A DNA stretch of 64,000 nt from an uncultured Alistipes sp. (GCA_910577475.1 CAJTLJ010000003.1:49061-113060), one strand, 5' to 3'. Positions 16,790 through 26,342 are shown, numbered from the stretch's first letter. Numbers and translations are program-made. Notes: generated by a model not told the origin, from the sequence alone.

Positions 16790-16820
16790 CAAAATTAAAT
16801 ATAATATTGGTCTTTACAAA
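16790..16820 (-). promoter_or_regulatory. Strong promoter of the polysaccharide leader
   Basis: TTTG (16817-16820 on the minus strand) and TAATTTTG (16790-16797) are separated by 19 bases, matching the Bacteroidetes -33/-7 arrangement. The predicted start near 16783 gives a leader of about 180 bases before the ATG at 16601. Confidence 0.75.
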
Positions 16821-16867
16821 AAATTATAGCGATTTTTTATTATATTCCGAAACGACCGATAACATAA

Positions 16868-16904
16868 GCCTCGCGGGGCGGTCGCTGCGACCGCCCCGCG
16901 AGGC
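16868..16904 (-). terminator. Long GC-rich hairpin after the lolA-like gene
   Basis: Perfect 17-bp stem with a CTG loop, 15 bases after the stop codon of the lolA-like gene. There is no long T tract after it, so it may act as a transcript-stabilising end as well as a terminator. Confidence 0.7.
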
Positions 16905-16919
16905 CTCCTGAAATGCGGG

Positions 16920-17525
16920 TTACCGGAAATCGATCAGCTCGAAACCGCCGTAGTTCTCCGGCCGGAATACCGGCAGAGGGTCCGTTTCAGCCTTGAAATC
17001 CCGAATACGGACCGTAACCGATTCTCCGTCGGCATCGTACACCAGGGTGCGCGGCCGCATGGAACGGGTATCGAGCTCCAGCGTCACCCGGCTGATGCCG
17101 CTCTTCGCCGCGGCAGGCGAGAGAAGCAGCGTGGCGACGCCCTCCCGCTCGCCGACCGTTTCGTGGACGAAAGCCCCGTCGAGCAGCGTAAAGGCACGCG
17201 TCGGGTTGTTCAGGATATTGCGCGACGAGGGGTCGACCATATCCACGACGACCTCCCGCTTCACCGGATCGATCTCGCGGCGGACCGTGCCGTCGCAATA
17301 GACCTCGGCCTGCCCCAGCTGCATGTAGTAGCTGTCGCCGCAGACCCGATAGTAGCCCGTGAAGGTGTGCCCCTCCGCCTCGACCGCAAAATCGACCCGG
17401 TAGCCAGGCATCGCCCCGACCGACTGTTGCAGTCGGGCGAGCAACTCCGCAGAGCGGTTGTCTGCGTGGGCTCCGACCGCTAGGCAAAGAGCCAGCAGGC
17501 TCCATATCCATCTCTTCATCTTCAT
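16920..17525 (-). CDS. LolA-like outer-membrane lipoprotein carrier protein
   Basis: 201 residues with a signal peptide (WIWSLLALCLAVGAHA). The rest is beta-rich with a LolA-like pattern: GYRVDFAVEAEGHTFTGYYRVCGDSYYMQLG near the start, then DGTVRREIDPVKREVVVDMVD and a C-terminal strand series. LolA shuttles lipoproteins across the periplasm from LolCDE to the outer membrane. Its position 12 bases after ftsK matches the common ftsK-lolA order in many bacteria, and a lolD-like ATPase is encoded at 62425. Divergent sequence, so assignment is at family level. Confidence 0.75.
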   Translation of the reverse strand: MKMKRWIWSLLALCLAVGAHADNRSAELLARLQQSVGAMPGYRVDFAVEAEGHTFTGYYRVCGDSYYMQLGQAEVYCDGTVRREIDPVKREVVVDMVDPSSRNILNNPTRAFTLLDGAFVHETVGEREGVATLLLSPAAAKSGISRVTLELDTRSMRPRTLVYDADGESVTVRIRDFKAETDPLPVFRPENYGGFELIDFR

Positions 17526-17537
17526 CCGTCGTTTCAG

Positions 17538-20321
17538 TTAAAATACCCCCAGATCCTGCAATTTGGCCTCGAGCGATGGCAGGTCGTGGAAAAGAATGTC
17601 GCGCGGCTTGGCTCCCATCTGGGGGCCGACGATCCCGGCAGCCTGAAGCTGCATCATGATGCGACCGGCCCGGTTGAAGCCCACCTCGTAGTTGCGCTGA
17701 ATCATCGACACGGAGATCGACCCTTGCGAAACGGCCGTGCGGGCGATCTCCGCGAAGAGTGCGTCGTAGCGAATGACCTTGCCCGAGGCGGCGCTCTCCT
17801 CGCTGCCCATTCCCGCTCCGTCGCCCTCGGGGGCGTAGTCGGGCAGCGGATAGGCCTCCGAATAGCCCTGCTGGCGGGAGATGTAGTCGACGATGCGCTC
17901 CACCTCCTTCGTCTCCACGAGGGCGCACTGCACGCGGGTCAGCTCGCCGTTATTCGAGAAGAGCATGTCGCCCCGACCGATCAGCTGCTGGGCTCCGGGC
18001 TGGTCGATGATGGTGCGCGAGTCGATCATCTGCATGACACGGAAGGCGATTCGGGCCGGGAAATTGGCCTTGATGCCGCCCGTGATGACCCGCACGTCGG
18101 GACGCTGGGTCGCGATGATGAGGTGAATGCCGATGGCGCGGGCCTTCTGGGCCAGACGCATCACGGGGCGCTCCACCTCCTTGGCCGTCATGATGAGATC
18201 GGCGAACTCGTCGATAATGACGACGATATAGGGCAGATAGCGATGCCCCTTCGTCGGCAGCAGGCGCCGGTTCACGAACTTCTCGTTGTACTCCACGATG
18301 TTACGCGTGCCGGCCTTCTTGCAGAGCTCCAGCCGCTGCTCCATCTCCATCTCCAGCGCATGAAGCGTGTTGACCGCCTTTTTCGGGTCGGTGATGATGG
18401 GCTCCTCCTCCGACTCCATCTTGGCAAGGAAATGCATCTCCAGACCGGCATAGAGCGAGAACTCGACCATCTTGGGATCGATCATCACGAACTTCAGCTG
18501 CGCCGGATGTTTCGTATAGAGCAGCGAGGTGATGATGGCGTTCAGTCCCACCGACTTGCCCTGTCCCGTGGCACCGGCGACGAGCAGGTGGGGGGTCTTG
18601 GCCAGGTCGAAGACATAGGGCTGGTTCTGGATCGTGCGGCCGATCACGACCGGCAGCTCGGCCTTCGAACTCTGGAACTCGGGCGAACAGATGGAGGCGG
18701 ACATCGGCACGATCTGCTTGTGGATATTCGGCACCTCGATGCCGATCGTCCCCCGGCCGGGAATCGGTGCGATGATGCGGATACCCAGCGCCTTGAGACT
18801 CTGCGCAATATCGTTTTCGAGCCCCTGTATCTTCGAGATGCGCACCCCCTCGCCCTGCACGATCTCGTAGAGGGTCACCGTGGGGCCCGTCGTGGCGTTG
18901 ATCTTCTGGATCGGGATGCCGAAGCTGTTCAGAATCTCCTTGATCCGGTTCTTGTTGTCGAAAATCTCCTGATCGGTCACCTTCGAGTCCACCGGATAGT
19001 TCTCCAGCAGGCCGGGCGTGGGCTTTCTGTAATAGATCAGGTCCTTGAGCGGGTCGTAGAGCGACTGGTCGATCTCGGCCTCGTCCAGCACCTTCACCTC
19101 GTTGTCCGTCACCGTCACGACCAGCTCGTCCTCCCCGCAATCGGCCGCCGGCTCCTCCCCGGCGCTCTCCTCTCCGGAGATTTCGGACGGCTCCTCCGCC
19201 GGTTCGTCGGCATCGGAATGCAGCACGATCTCGCGGAACGGGTCCTCCCCCTCCGGGAACGGTTCATCCGCGGGCGACGGCTCCCCGACCGTTTCGGCCG
19301 GCTCTTCGGGGCTCGCTTCGCCTTCGACGGGAATCTCCCGGAAAGGGTCCTCCTCGTCCGCAGCGACCGCAGCGCGCAGCGGGGCCTCCATCCGGCGAAG
19401 CTCCTCTTCGAGCTGGTCCATATCGCCCCGGCGCTCCTCGAACAGGTCGATCGGCTCCGAAGGCTCCGCAACGACCGGATCGGGCATGATGCGGGGTGCG
19501 GGCGGGGGCAGCACGACCGTCGGATGCTGCTCGTCGAACGGCTCGGGATCGGCCGGCGGCATCGGAGCGGGCTCCGCCGCAACCTCGGGACGAGTGAGGG
19601 GCACCGGGGGGTCGGCCGCGGGCTCCGGCACAGGCTCGGGCTCTACGGGAAGCGGCTCCCCGTCCCGCCGCAGGGTCTTGCGGCGCAGCGTATCGACCAG
19701 CTTGCCACCCTGTCCCACCACGGCGTTTCCGGCCGAGTTGACCGTATTGATGAAGTTGCGGTTGATGAACACCCCGATCAGAATCCACCCTCCGGCCAGC
19801 AGGATAATCATTCCCACGCTTCCGATAACCCCCTCGAGCATCCTTGAGAGCTCGATGCCGTAGGCACCGCCCCACCCCGAGTTGAAGGTATTCCACTGCA
19901 CGCCGAAGGCAAAGCCCAGCGTCAGCGACCCCAGCACCAGAATCAGAACGGCGCTGAGCAGCGAGTGGTTGATCCGGAGCCGGCGGCCGCGGATGATCCG
20001 CAGCCCCAGCGTCGCGACGATCAGGGGCAGGATGATTCCGAACAGTCCGAACGACCGGCCGACGATCTGCTCGGCCAGCCAGGCCCCGGCATATCCGCAC
20101 GGGTTGTCCACCGTCTCTTCGTAGCGGGGATCCTCGCTGCCGATACCGTGCAGCACGCTGAAGTCGGCCTGCCAGTCACCGAAATAGAAAAGGACGGAGG
20201 CGACGGCGAAGATGCCCGTGAAGAAGAGTGCCAACCCCGCAGCCCACCTCAGACTGTCGCGGTTCGAACGTTCGACCGTCTCCCGCGTATTTTTATCGGA
20301 AGTTCTGTTTTGAATAGCCAT
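17538..20321 (-). CDS. ftsK: DNA translocase FtsK
   Basis: 927 residues. Four or so N-terminal membrane segments (residues about 25-200) anchor it at the division septum. A low-complexity Pro/Glu/Ala linker runs from about 230 to 400. The motor follows with Walker A (GATGQGKSVGLN, near 585) and Walker B (VVIIDEFADLI, near 705), and the C-terminal winged-helix gamma domain (ISVSMIQRNYEVGFNRAGRIM), which reads KOPS-type sequences and activates XerCD. It pumps chromosome dimers apart at division. It is followed by the lolA-like gene. Confidence 0.97.
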   Translation of the reverse strand: MAIQNRTSDKNTRETVERSNRDSLRWAAGLALFFTGIFAVASVLFYFGDWQADFSVLHGIGSEDPRYEETVDNPCGYAGAWLAEQIVGRSFGLFGIILPLIVATLGLRIIRGRRLRINHSLLSAVLILVLGSLTLGFAFGVQWNTFNSGWGGAYGIELSRMLEGVIGSVGMIILLAGGWILIGVFINRNFINTVNSAGNAVVGQGGKLVDTLRRKTLRRDGEPLPVEPEPVPEPAADPPVPLTRPEVAAEPAPMPPADPEPFDEQHPTVVLPPPAPRIMPDPVVAEPSEPIDLFEERRGDMDQLEEELRRMEAPLRAAVAADEEDPFREIPVEGEASPEEPAETVGEPSPADEPFPEGEDPFREIVLHSDADEPAEEPSEISGEESAGEEPAADCGEDELVVTVTDNEVKVLDEAEIDQSLYDPLKDLIYYRKPTPGLLENYPVDSKVTDQEIFDNKNRIKEILNSFGIPIQKINATTGPTVTLYEIVQGEGVRISKIQGLENDIAQSLKALGIRIIAPIPGRGTIGIEVPNIHKQIVPMSASICSPEFQSSKAELPVVIGRTIQNQPYVFDLAKTPHLLVAGATGQGKSVGLNAIITSLLYTKHPAQLKFVMIDPKMVEFSLYAGLEMHFLAKMESEEEPIITDPKKAVNTLHALEMEMEQRLELCKKAGTRNIVEYNEKFVNRRLLPTKGHRYLPYIVVIIDEFADLIMTAKEVERPVMRLAQKARAIGIHLIIATQRPDVRVITGGIKANFPARIAFRVMQMIDSRTIIDQPGAQQLIGRGDMLFSNNGELTRVQCALVETKEVERIVDYISRQQGYSEAYPLPDYAPEGDGAGMGSEESAASGKVIRYDALFAEIARTAVSQGSISVSMIQRNYEVGFNRAGRIMMQLQAAGIVGPQMGAKPRDILFHDLPSLEAKLQDLGVF

Positions 20322-20344
20322 ACTTGTCAGAAGATTCTACCGAG

Positions 20345-20352
20345 CGAAGGTA
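20345..20352 (-). promoter_or_regulatory. Possible -7 element for ftsK
   Basis: TACCTTCG, one mismatch from TAnnTTTG, 24 bases upstream of the ftsK start in the 71-base gap after murI. Confidence 0.4.
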
Positions 20353-20392
20353 GGAAAAATATACGAGAATCGAAAATCGGCCGAGGCAAAAA

Positions 20393-21175
20393 CTACCGCA
20401 GCGGATCTACCGCCTCGGCCTTTCGCTTCAGTTTCAGCCGGTAATCCTCGTCGGCGAAGGTGATGAACTCCAGCACGGGTTCGGCGTCGGGAGCGGCTCG
20501 CAGCGCCCCCTGGTCGAGCAGCTGCTCGACCCGACGGGCGACGGCCGGCGACGGATCGACGATCTCGACCCCATGTCCGGCGGCTATGCGCTCTATCGTA
20601 GCGCGCAGAAAGGGATAGTGCGTGCACCCCAGCACGATCTGGTCGGCCCCGCGGCCGATCATCTCCTCCACCAGCGGCCGCACGCAGGCCTCGGCGGCGG
20701 GCGAATCCTCCAGATCGCTCTCCACCAGCTCCACGAACCCGCGGCCCGGCAGGGTCACGATCTCCACGTCGCGGCCGTATCGGGCCGCCGTCCGGCGGAA
20801 CAGCTCGCCGTCCAAGCTCCGCTCGGTAGCCAGCACCCCCACCACCCCGCTTCGGGTGTGCAGGCAGGCAGGCTTCACGGCCGGCTCCATGCCGACGATG
20901 GGGAGCGAAGCGTATTTCGCGCGCAGGAAATCGATGGCGGCAGCCGTCGCCGTATTGCAGGCGACGACGATCAGTTTGCACCCCAGCGCGACCAGCCGGC
21001 CGACCGCCTCGTCCGCCAGCCGGCAGATCTCCTCGCGCGGACGGGCGCCGTAGGGGCAGTTCTTGCCGTCCCCCAGGAAAAGAAGTGATTCGTGCGGCAG
21101 CAGACGCCGCAGCTCGCGCCAGACGGTCAGTCCGCCCAACCCCGAGTCGTAAACACCTATGGGAGAGTCATTCAT
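20393..21175 (-). CDS. murI: Glutamate racemase
   Basis: 260 residues from the ATG at 21175; an upstream in-frame ATG at 21217 lies inside aroK and is unlikely. IGVYDSGLGGLTV is the N-terminal signature, and the two catalytic cysteines are in VVACNTATAA and VLGCTHYPF. It supplies D-glutamate for peptidoglycan. Its start overlaps the end of aroK by eight bases, indicating coupled translation. Confidence 0.96.
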   Translation of the reverse strand: MNDSPIGVYDSGLGGLTVWRELRRLLPHESLLFLGDGKNCPYGARPREEICRLADEAVGRLVALGCKLIVVACNTATAAAIDFLRAKYASLPIVGMEPAVKPACLHTRSGVVGVLATERSLDGELFRRTAARYGRDVEIVTLPGRGFVELVESDLEDSPAAEACVRPLVEEMIGRGADQIVLGCTHYPFLRATIERIAAGHGVEIVDPSPAVARRVEQLLDQGALRAAPDAEPVLEFITFADEDYRLKLKRKAEAVDPLR

Positions 21176-21701
21176 CGCTATCGATCCTTGTCCGTATCCG
21201 TTCGACCATCTCGGCATCGGAGAGGCGGTCGCCGTCCAACACCAGCTGCGCCTGCTCGTAACGGGGCGCTCGCTCGGCCATGTTGCGCTTCATGAAATCG
21301 ACGAGCTCCCCGTCGCTCAACCCGCGCAGCTTCGGCCGCTTGGCCCGTCCGTAGGGGGTGAGCCGCGAAGCGATCCTCTCGGCCGAGCGCCGCAGATAGA
21401 CCGTCAGGCCCGCGGCGTTCATCCGCTCCATGTTGTCCCCGTACATCGGCAGACCGCCCCCCGTGGAGACCACCTTCGACTTTCCGTCGGCGATCACCGC
21501 ATCGAGCACGCTCCGCTCGCACTGCCTGAAATAGTCCTCGCCGGCGTAGCTGAAGATCTCGTTCACCGAGGCCTCCTCGCGGCGCTCGACCTCCTGATCG
21601 GTGTCGAGGAACTCCCACCCCAGCCGGGCGGCCGTTTTCCGCCCGAGGGTGGTCTTGCCGCACCCCATGTATCCGATCAGAAACAGCAGCTTCGGTCGCA
21701 T
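21168..21701 (-). CDS. aroK: Shikimate kinase
   Basis: 177 residues. P-loop IGYMGCGKTTLGR at the N-terminus, the shikimate-binding FLDTDQEVERR, and VSTGGGLP. It phosphorylates shikimate at O3 in the chorismate pathway using ATP. It lies 15 bases downstream of parC and overlaps murI. Confidence 0.95.
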   Translation of the reverse strand: MRPKLLFLIGYMGCGKTTLGRKTAARLGWEFLDTDQEVERREEASVNEIFSYAGEDYFRQCERSVLDAVIADGKSKVVSTGGGLPMYGDNMERMNAAGLTVYLRRSAERIASRLTPYGRAKRPKLRGLSDGELVDFMKRNMAERAPRYEQAQLVLDGDRLSDAEMVERIRTRIDSDE

Positions 21702-21716
21702 CGGTCTCGTCTCGTT

Positions 21717-24431
21717 TCAGAACAGATCGAGCTGTTCGGGATCCACCGCGGCGTCCGGACCGTCACCGGCCGGCTCCTGCCGCTCTTCGGCCGCGGCGAA
21801 CTCTACGCCCTCCGTCTCCCCGCCGTCGAGGGTTTCGGGCTCCTCCTCTTCGGGTTCGTCCGGCAGCTCGGGCTCGATGAACTGCAGCGTGTCGATGTCG
21901 TAGTTCGAAATGCGCTTTCCCTTGGCCCGATGGCTCTTGATGCCCACGAAGTCGTCCACCGCGATCTCTTCGGCCGGGCGGGTCGCCTGAGCCCCCTTGA
22001 AGGTGATCCGCAGCGTCGCGCCGCTGCGATCCGTGAGGCAGACGAACTCCGCCTGCCCCTCCTCGTCGAGGAACGACTGCATCCGGTCGCTGATCTCAGC
22101 CTTGAAACGCTTCAGGTAATAGTAGTGCTGCGAACGGTCGAAATAGCAGACGCTGAAGACCCGTTCGGGCCGGAACTTCTCCACCCGGACCGTCTCGTCG
22201 GGGAAGTGCTGCCCCAGATCGAAATTGGTGATGTAGTATAGGTTCTTCGAGGTCCAGACGATCAGTTTGTCCTCGCCCTTGAATTCGCCCAGCAGGAGTC
22301 CGCGGCCGTCGGCGTTGAGCCGGCGGACATCCTCGTCGTACCAGATGTTCTGGCCGCCGAGCGTGGAGGTGCCGCGCTCCTTGAGGACGATCTTGTGGAT
22401 GCCGTATCGCGAGAAGAGGTTGCCCTGGCTCTGGCGCCCCTTGATGGCGAGCGTCGAGAAATCCAGATCGACGATCACCCGCTTCAGGCGGGGACGTGGC
22501 TTGAAGTAGACCTTCAGCACCTCGGCCTCGCCGTTGGGGTTGACCGACATGTAAAGAATCTCGCTCTTGGGCGTACCCTTCGTGATGTCGTACTCCTTGT
22601 CGCGCGTAATGCTCTTGATGGCGCAGCGCTTCATCAGTATCGGACCGTTCTTGCCGTCGCGGTAGAGGACGTTGTAGATCGTCCGCTCGTCGTTGCGGCG
22701 GAATACGCCGATATGGCAGATACCCTTGTCGAAGAAAGCCTTGTCGCTCACCTTGGTAATGACGTAGCGCCCCTCCTTCGTGAAGACGATCACGTCGTCC
22801 AGATCGGAGCACTCGCAGACGAACTCCGCATCCTTCATCGCCTTGCCGATGCCGAAGAAACCCTCGGCCCGGTCGACGTAGAGACGGGCGTTCGTCACGG
22901 CCACCTTCGTGGCCTCGATCGAATCGAACTCGCGAATCTCGGTCCGGCGCTCGCGGCCCTTGCCGTACTTCGCGCGAATCCGCTCGTAGTAGGCGATGGT
23001 ATACTCCACCAGATGCTCCAGCTGGTAGCTCACCTGCTCGGTATCGGCCTCGATCTGCTTGATCTCGACGTCGGCCTTCTCCGCGTCGTAACGGGTGATG
23101 CGGATGAACTTCAGTTCCGTCAGGCGCTGCACGTCCTCGAGCGTCACCTCGCGGCGCAGCAGCTTCTTGAAGGGCTCCAGCCCCTTGTCGACGGCTGCAT
23201 AGGCCTCCTCGCGCGTGCGGCACTTCTCCATGAGCTGGTAAAGCTTGTTTTCGATGAAGATCCGCTCGAGCGACGCGGCATGCCAGGCGGCATTCAACTC
23301 CTCCAGCCGAATCTCCAGCTCGCGCCGGAGGAGGTATTTCGTGTGGTCGGCCGAACGGCGCAGAATCTCCGACACCCCGAGGAAATGGGGTTTGTCGTCG
23401 TAGATCACGCAGGAGTTCGGGGCGATCGACACCTCGCAGTCCGTGAAGGCGTAGAGGGCGTCGATGGTCTTGTCCGAGGACTCGTCGGCGGCCACCTGAA
23501 TGATGATCTCCACCTTCTCGGCCGTATTGTCGTCCACCTTGCGGATCTTGATCTTCCCCTTCTCGTTGGCCTTCTTGATCGACTCCTTGATCGACTCGGA
23601 GGTGGTCGTGAAGGGGATCTCGGTGATAGCCAGCGTCCGCTTGTCGATCTTCGAGATGCGTGCGCGCACTTTCACCGCCCCGCCCCGCAGGCCGTCGTTA
23701 TAGCGCGTCACGTCCATCGTGCCGCCCGTCGGGAAGTCGGGATAGAGGACGAAATCCTCCCCCTTCAGATAGGCGATGGCGGCATCGAGCAGCTCCACGA
23801 AGTTGTGGGGCAGAATCTTCGACGCCAGACCGACGGCGATGCCGTCCGTGCCCTGCGCCAGCAGCAGCGGAAACTTCACGGGCAGCGTGACGGGCTCCTC
23901 CTTGCGGCCGTCGTAGGAGAGCATCCACTCGGTCGTCTTGCGGTTGAACACCACGTCCAGCGCGAACTTCGACAGCCGGGCCTCGATATAACGGCCCGCC
24001 GCGGCATCGTCGCCCGTGAGGATGTTGCCCCAGTTGCCCTGGCAGTCGATCAGCAGCTCCTTCTGGCCCAGCTGCACCAGCGCATCCTTGATCGAGGCGT
24101 CGCCGTGCGGGTGGAACTGCATGGTCTGTCCCACGATGTTGGCTACCTTGTTGTAGCGGCCGTCGTCCACGCTCTTCATGGCGTGGAGGATGCGGCGCTG
24201 CACCGGTTTCAGTCCGTCCTCGAGGTGGGGCACCGCGCGCTCCAGAATCACGTAGGAGGCGTAGTCCAGAAACCAGGTCTTGTACATGCCCGTCAACTTG
24301 CGCACGCTGCCCTCGTCGCTCATCAGCCGGTCGAACTTGCTCCGACCGCCCCGCGGCGAACCCGGGCTCTGCGACTCTCCGGCAGCTTCCGGAATCCGGT
24401 CCGGCTCCAATATCTCTTTTTCGTCGTTCAT
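21717..24431 (-). CDS. parC: DNA topoisomerase IV subunit A (ParC type)
   Basis: 904 residues. The conserved opening SYVILERAVPHLEDGLKPVQRRIL, the winged-helix region QFHPHGDASIKDALVQLG and the active-site tyrosine in AAAGRYIEARLSK (near 148) identify a type IIA topoisomerase A subunit; the partner ParE is encoded 18 bases upstream. The C-terminal domain (about 550-830) has the beta-propeller repeats but no GyrA-box that I can see, fitting decatenase rather than gyrase. An acidic tail of about 60 residues ends exactly in EQLDLF, a match to the QL(S/D)LF sliding-clamp binding consensus. Confidence 0.93.
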   Translation of the reverse strand: MNDEKEILEPDRIPEAAGESQSPGSPRGGRSKFDRLMSDEGSVRKLTGMYKTWFLDYASYVILERAVPHLEDGLKPVQRRILHAMKSVDDGRYNKVANIVGQTMQFHPHGDASIKDALVQLGQKELLIDCQGNWGNILTGDDAAAGRYIEARLSKFALDVVFNRKTTEWMLSYDGRKEEPVTLPVKFPLLLAQGTDGIAVGLASKILPHNFVELLDAAIAYLKGEDFVLYPDFPTGGTMDVTRYNDGLRGGAVKVRARISKIDKRTLAITEIPFTTTSESIKESIKKANEKGKIKIRKVDDNTAEKVEIIIQVAADESSDKTIDALYAFTDCEVSIAPNSCVIYDDKPHFLGVSEILRRSADHTKYLLRRELEIRLEELNAAWHAASLERIFIENKLYQLMEKCRTREEAYAAVDKGLEPFKKLLRREVTLEDVQRLTELKFIRITRYDAEKADVEIKQIEADTEQVSYQLEHLVEYTIAYYERIRAKYGKGRERRTEIREFDSIEATKVAVTNARLYVDRAEGFFGIGKAMKDAEFVCECSDLDDVIVFTKEGRYVITKVSDKAFFDKGICHIGVFRRNDERTIYNVLYRDGKNGPILMKRCAIKSITRDKEYDITKGTPKSEILYMSVNPNGEAEVLKVYFKPRPRLKRVIVDLDFSTLAIKGRQSQGNLFSRYGIHKIVLKERGTSTLGGQNIWYDEDVRRLNADGRGLLLGEFKGEDKLIVWTSKNLYYITNFDLGQHFPDETVRVEKFRPERVFSVCYFDRSQHYYYLKRFKAEISDRMQSFLDEEGQAEFVCLTDRSGATLRITFKGAQATRPAEEIAVDDFVGIKSHRAKGKRISNYDIDTLQFIEPELPDEPEEEEPETLDGGETEGVEFAAAEERQEPAGDGPDAAVDPEQLDLF

Positions 24432-24449
24432 AATCTCTTTTCGGTCGGG

Positions 24450-26321
24450 TTATTCGAATTGCAGGTCGCGCTCCACCAGGTCCTCCTCGATGCGGAGGTT
24501 GTCGATGATGAATCCCTGACGTTCGAAGGTGTTCTTTCCCATGTAGAATTCCAGCAGGTCGTGAATCGGGTCGTCTTTGGTCAGGCGCACTTTGTCCAGC
24601 CGCATGGTCTCGCCGATGAAGTTCTTGAACTCGTCGGACGAGATCTCGCCCAAACCTTTGAAACGGGTGATCTCGGCCGCCGCTCCGCACTTCTCTATCG
24701 CCTTCAGCCGCTCATCTTCCGAATAGCAGTAGTGGGTCTCCCGCTTGTTACGCACGCGGAACAGGGGCGTTTGCAGGATATAGAGGTGTCCCGAACGGAT
24801 CACGTCCGGGAAGAATTGCAGGAAGAACGAGGTCAGCAGCAGCCGGATGTGCATGCCGTCCACATCGGCATCGGTCGCGATGATGACCTTGTTGTAGCGC
24901 AGGTTCTCCATGTCCTCCTCGATATTGAGGGCCGCCTGCAGCAGGTTGAACTCCTCGTTCTCGTAAACCACCCGTTTCGTCAGTCCGAAGCAGTTCAGCG
25001 GCTTGCCGCGCAGCGAGAAGACCGCCTGCGTCCGCACGTCGCGGCTGGCCGTGATGGACCCCGAGGCCGAGTTACCCTCCGTGATGAAGATCATCGACTG
25101 CTCGGCCAGCTCGTGCTTGTCCGTGAGGTGGACCTTGCAGTCGCGCAACTTCTTGTTGTTCAGCGACACCTGCTTGGCTACCTCGCGCGCCTTCTTCTGC
25201 ACGCCCGAAATGGCCTTGCGCTCCTTCTCGTTGTCGACGATCTTCTTCTGGAGCACCTGCGCCGTCTCGGGATTCTTGTGCAGGTAGTCGTCGAGGTGCT
25301 TGCCCAGAAAGTCGACCACGAAATTGCGCATCGATACGCCCGGCTCGATCTCCTTCGAACCCAGCTTGATCTTGGTCTGCGACTCGAAGACCGGGTCGGT
25401 CACCTTCACCGATATGGCGGCGATGATCGAGGTGCGGATGTCCGACGGATCGTAATCCTTATGATAGAACTCCTTGATGGTCTTTGCGATGGCCTCACGG
25501 AAAGCCGCCTGATGGGTGCCGCCCTGCGAGGTGTACTGGCCGTTCACGAACGAGAAATAGCTCTCGCCGTAGCCCGTTCCGTGGGTAATGGCGACCTCGA
25601 TATCCTCGCCCGAGAGGTGGACGGGCTTGTAGAGAGGCTCCTCGGTCATGTTCTCGTTCAGCAGGTCGAGCAGACCGTTTTTCGAGACGTAGGACTTGCC
25701 GTTCAGCCGGAAGGTGAGGCCGAGGTTCAGATAGGTGTAGTTCTTCACCATCTGCTCCACGTACTCCATGTTGTAGGCGTAGGGGCCGAACACCTCCTCG
25801 TCCACGCGGAACGAGATGAAGGTGCCGTTCTTCTCCTGCACGCCGCTCTCCCAGCGGTCGCTCTGCTCGATCCCTTTGGCGAAGGTCACCGTATGGGCCT
25901 CGCCGTCGCGCACCGAACGGGCGGTGAATTCGCTCGAGAGCATGTTCACGGCCTTGACGCCCACGCCGTTCAGACCCACGGTCTTCTTGAAGGCCTCGCC
26001 GCCGTACTTGCCGCCGGTGTTCATCTCGCTGACGGCCGCCGAGAGCGACTTCAGGGGGATGCCGCGTCCGTAGTCGCGCACCGAGACCCGATTGTCCTCG
26101 ATGGTGATCTCCACCTGACGTCCGGCGCCCATGATGAACTCGTCCACCGAGTTGTCCACCACCTCCTTGATAAGCACGTAGATACCGTCGTCGGCCTGCG
26201 AGCCGTCGCCCAGCTTGCCGATATACATGCCCGGACGCAGCCGGATATGCTCGCGCGGCGAGAGGGTGACGATGGCGTCGTCGCCGTAATTGTTGTTCGT
26301 ATTATTCAATAAATCAGCCAT
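24450..26321 (-). CDS. parE: DNA topoisomerase IV subunit B (ParE type)
   Basis: 623 residues, typical for ParE. GHKL ATPase motifs: IKEVVDNSVDEF, RDYGRGIPL, and GLNGVGVKAVNMLS. TOPRIM motifs: FITEGNSASGS near 415 (Asn where many homologues have Asp) and IIATDADVDGMHIR near 486. With ParC it decatenates daughter chromosomes. Second gene of the plsC-parE-parC-aroK-murI operon. Confidence 0.94.
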   Translation of the reverse strand: MADLLNNTNNNYGDDAIVTLSPREHIRLRPGMYIGKLGDGSQADDGIYVLIKEVVDNSVDEFIMGAGRQVEITIEDNRVSVRDYGRGIPLKSLSAAVSEMNTGGKYGGEAFKKTVGLNGVGVKAVNMLSSEFTARSVRDGEAHTVTFAKGIEQSDRWESGVQEKNGTFISFRVDEEVFGPYAYNMEYVEQMVKNYTYLNLGLTFRLNGKSYVSKNGLLDLLNENMTEEPLYKPVHLSGEDIEVAITHGTGYGESYFSFVNGQYTSQGGTHQAAFREAIAKTIKEFYHKDYDPSDIRTSIIAAISVKVTDPVFESQTKIKLGSKEIEPGVSMRNFVVDFLGKHLDDYLHKNPETAQVLQKKIVDNEKERKAISGVQKKAREVAKQVSLNNKKLRDCKVHLTDKHELAEQSMIFITEGNSASGSITASRDVRTQAVFSLRGKPLNCFGLTKRVVYENEEFNLLQAALNIEEDMENLRYNKVIIATDADVDGMHIRLLLTSFFLQFFPDVIRSGHLYILQTPLFRVRNKRETHYCYSEDERLKAIEKCGAAAEITRFKGLGEISSDEFKNFIGETMRLDKVRLTKDDPIHDLLEFYMGKNTFERQGFIIDNLRIEEDLVERDLQFE

Positions 26322-26342
26322 ATATCCTCAACCGGAGTATCT

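Larger units (their letters stand above)
16602..16919. other. Promoter and structured leader of the polysaccharide locus
   Basis: 318 bases without an established gene. From right to left: a terminator-like hairpin of the lolA-side transcript (16868-16904), a strong minus-strand promoter (16790-16820), and a leader of about 180 bases containing two interleaved inverted repeats and a T7 tract. Confidence 0.7.

Noticed and set aside
22395..26312. A 1305-codon open frame on the plus strand
   Set aside because: It lies antisense to parC and parE, whose motifs are unmistakable. High GC content leaves few stops in the complementary frame. The translation is rich in Leu, Val, His and Arg without domains.
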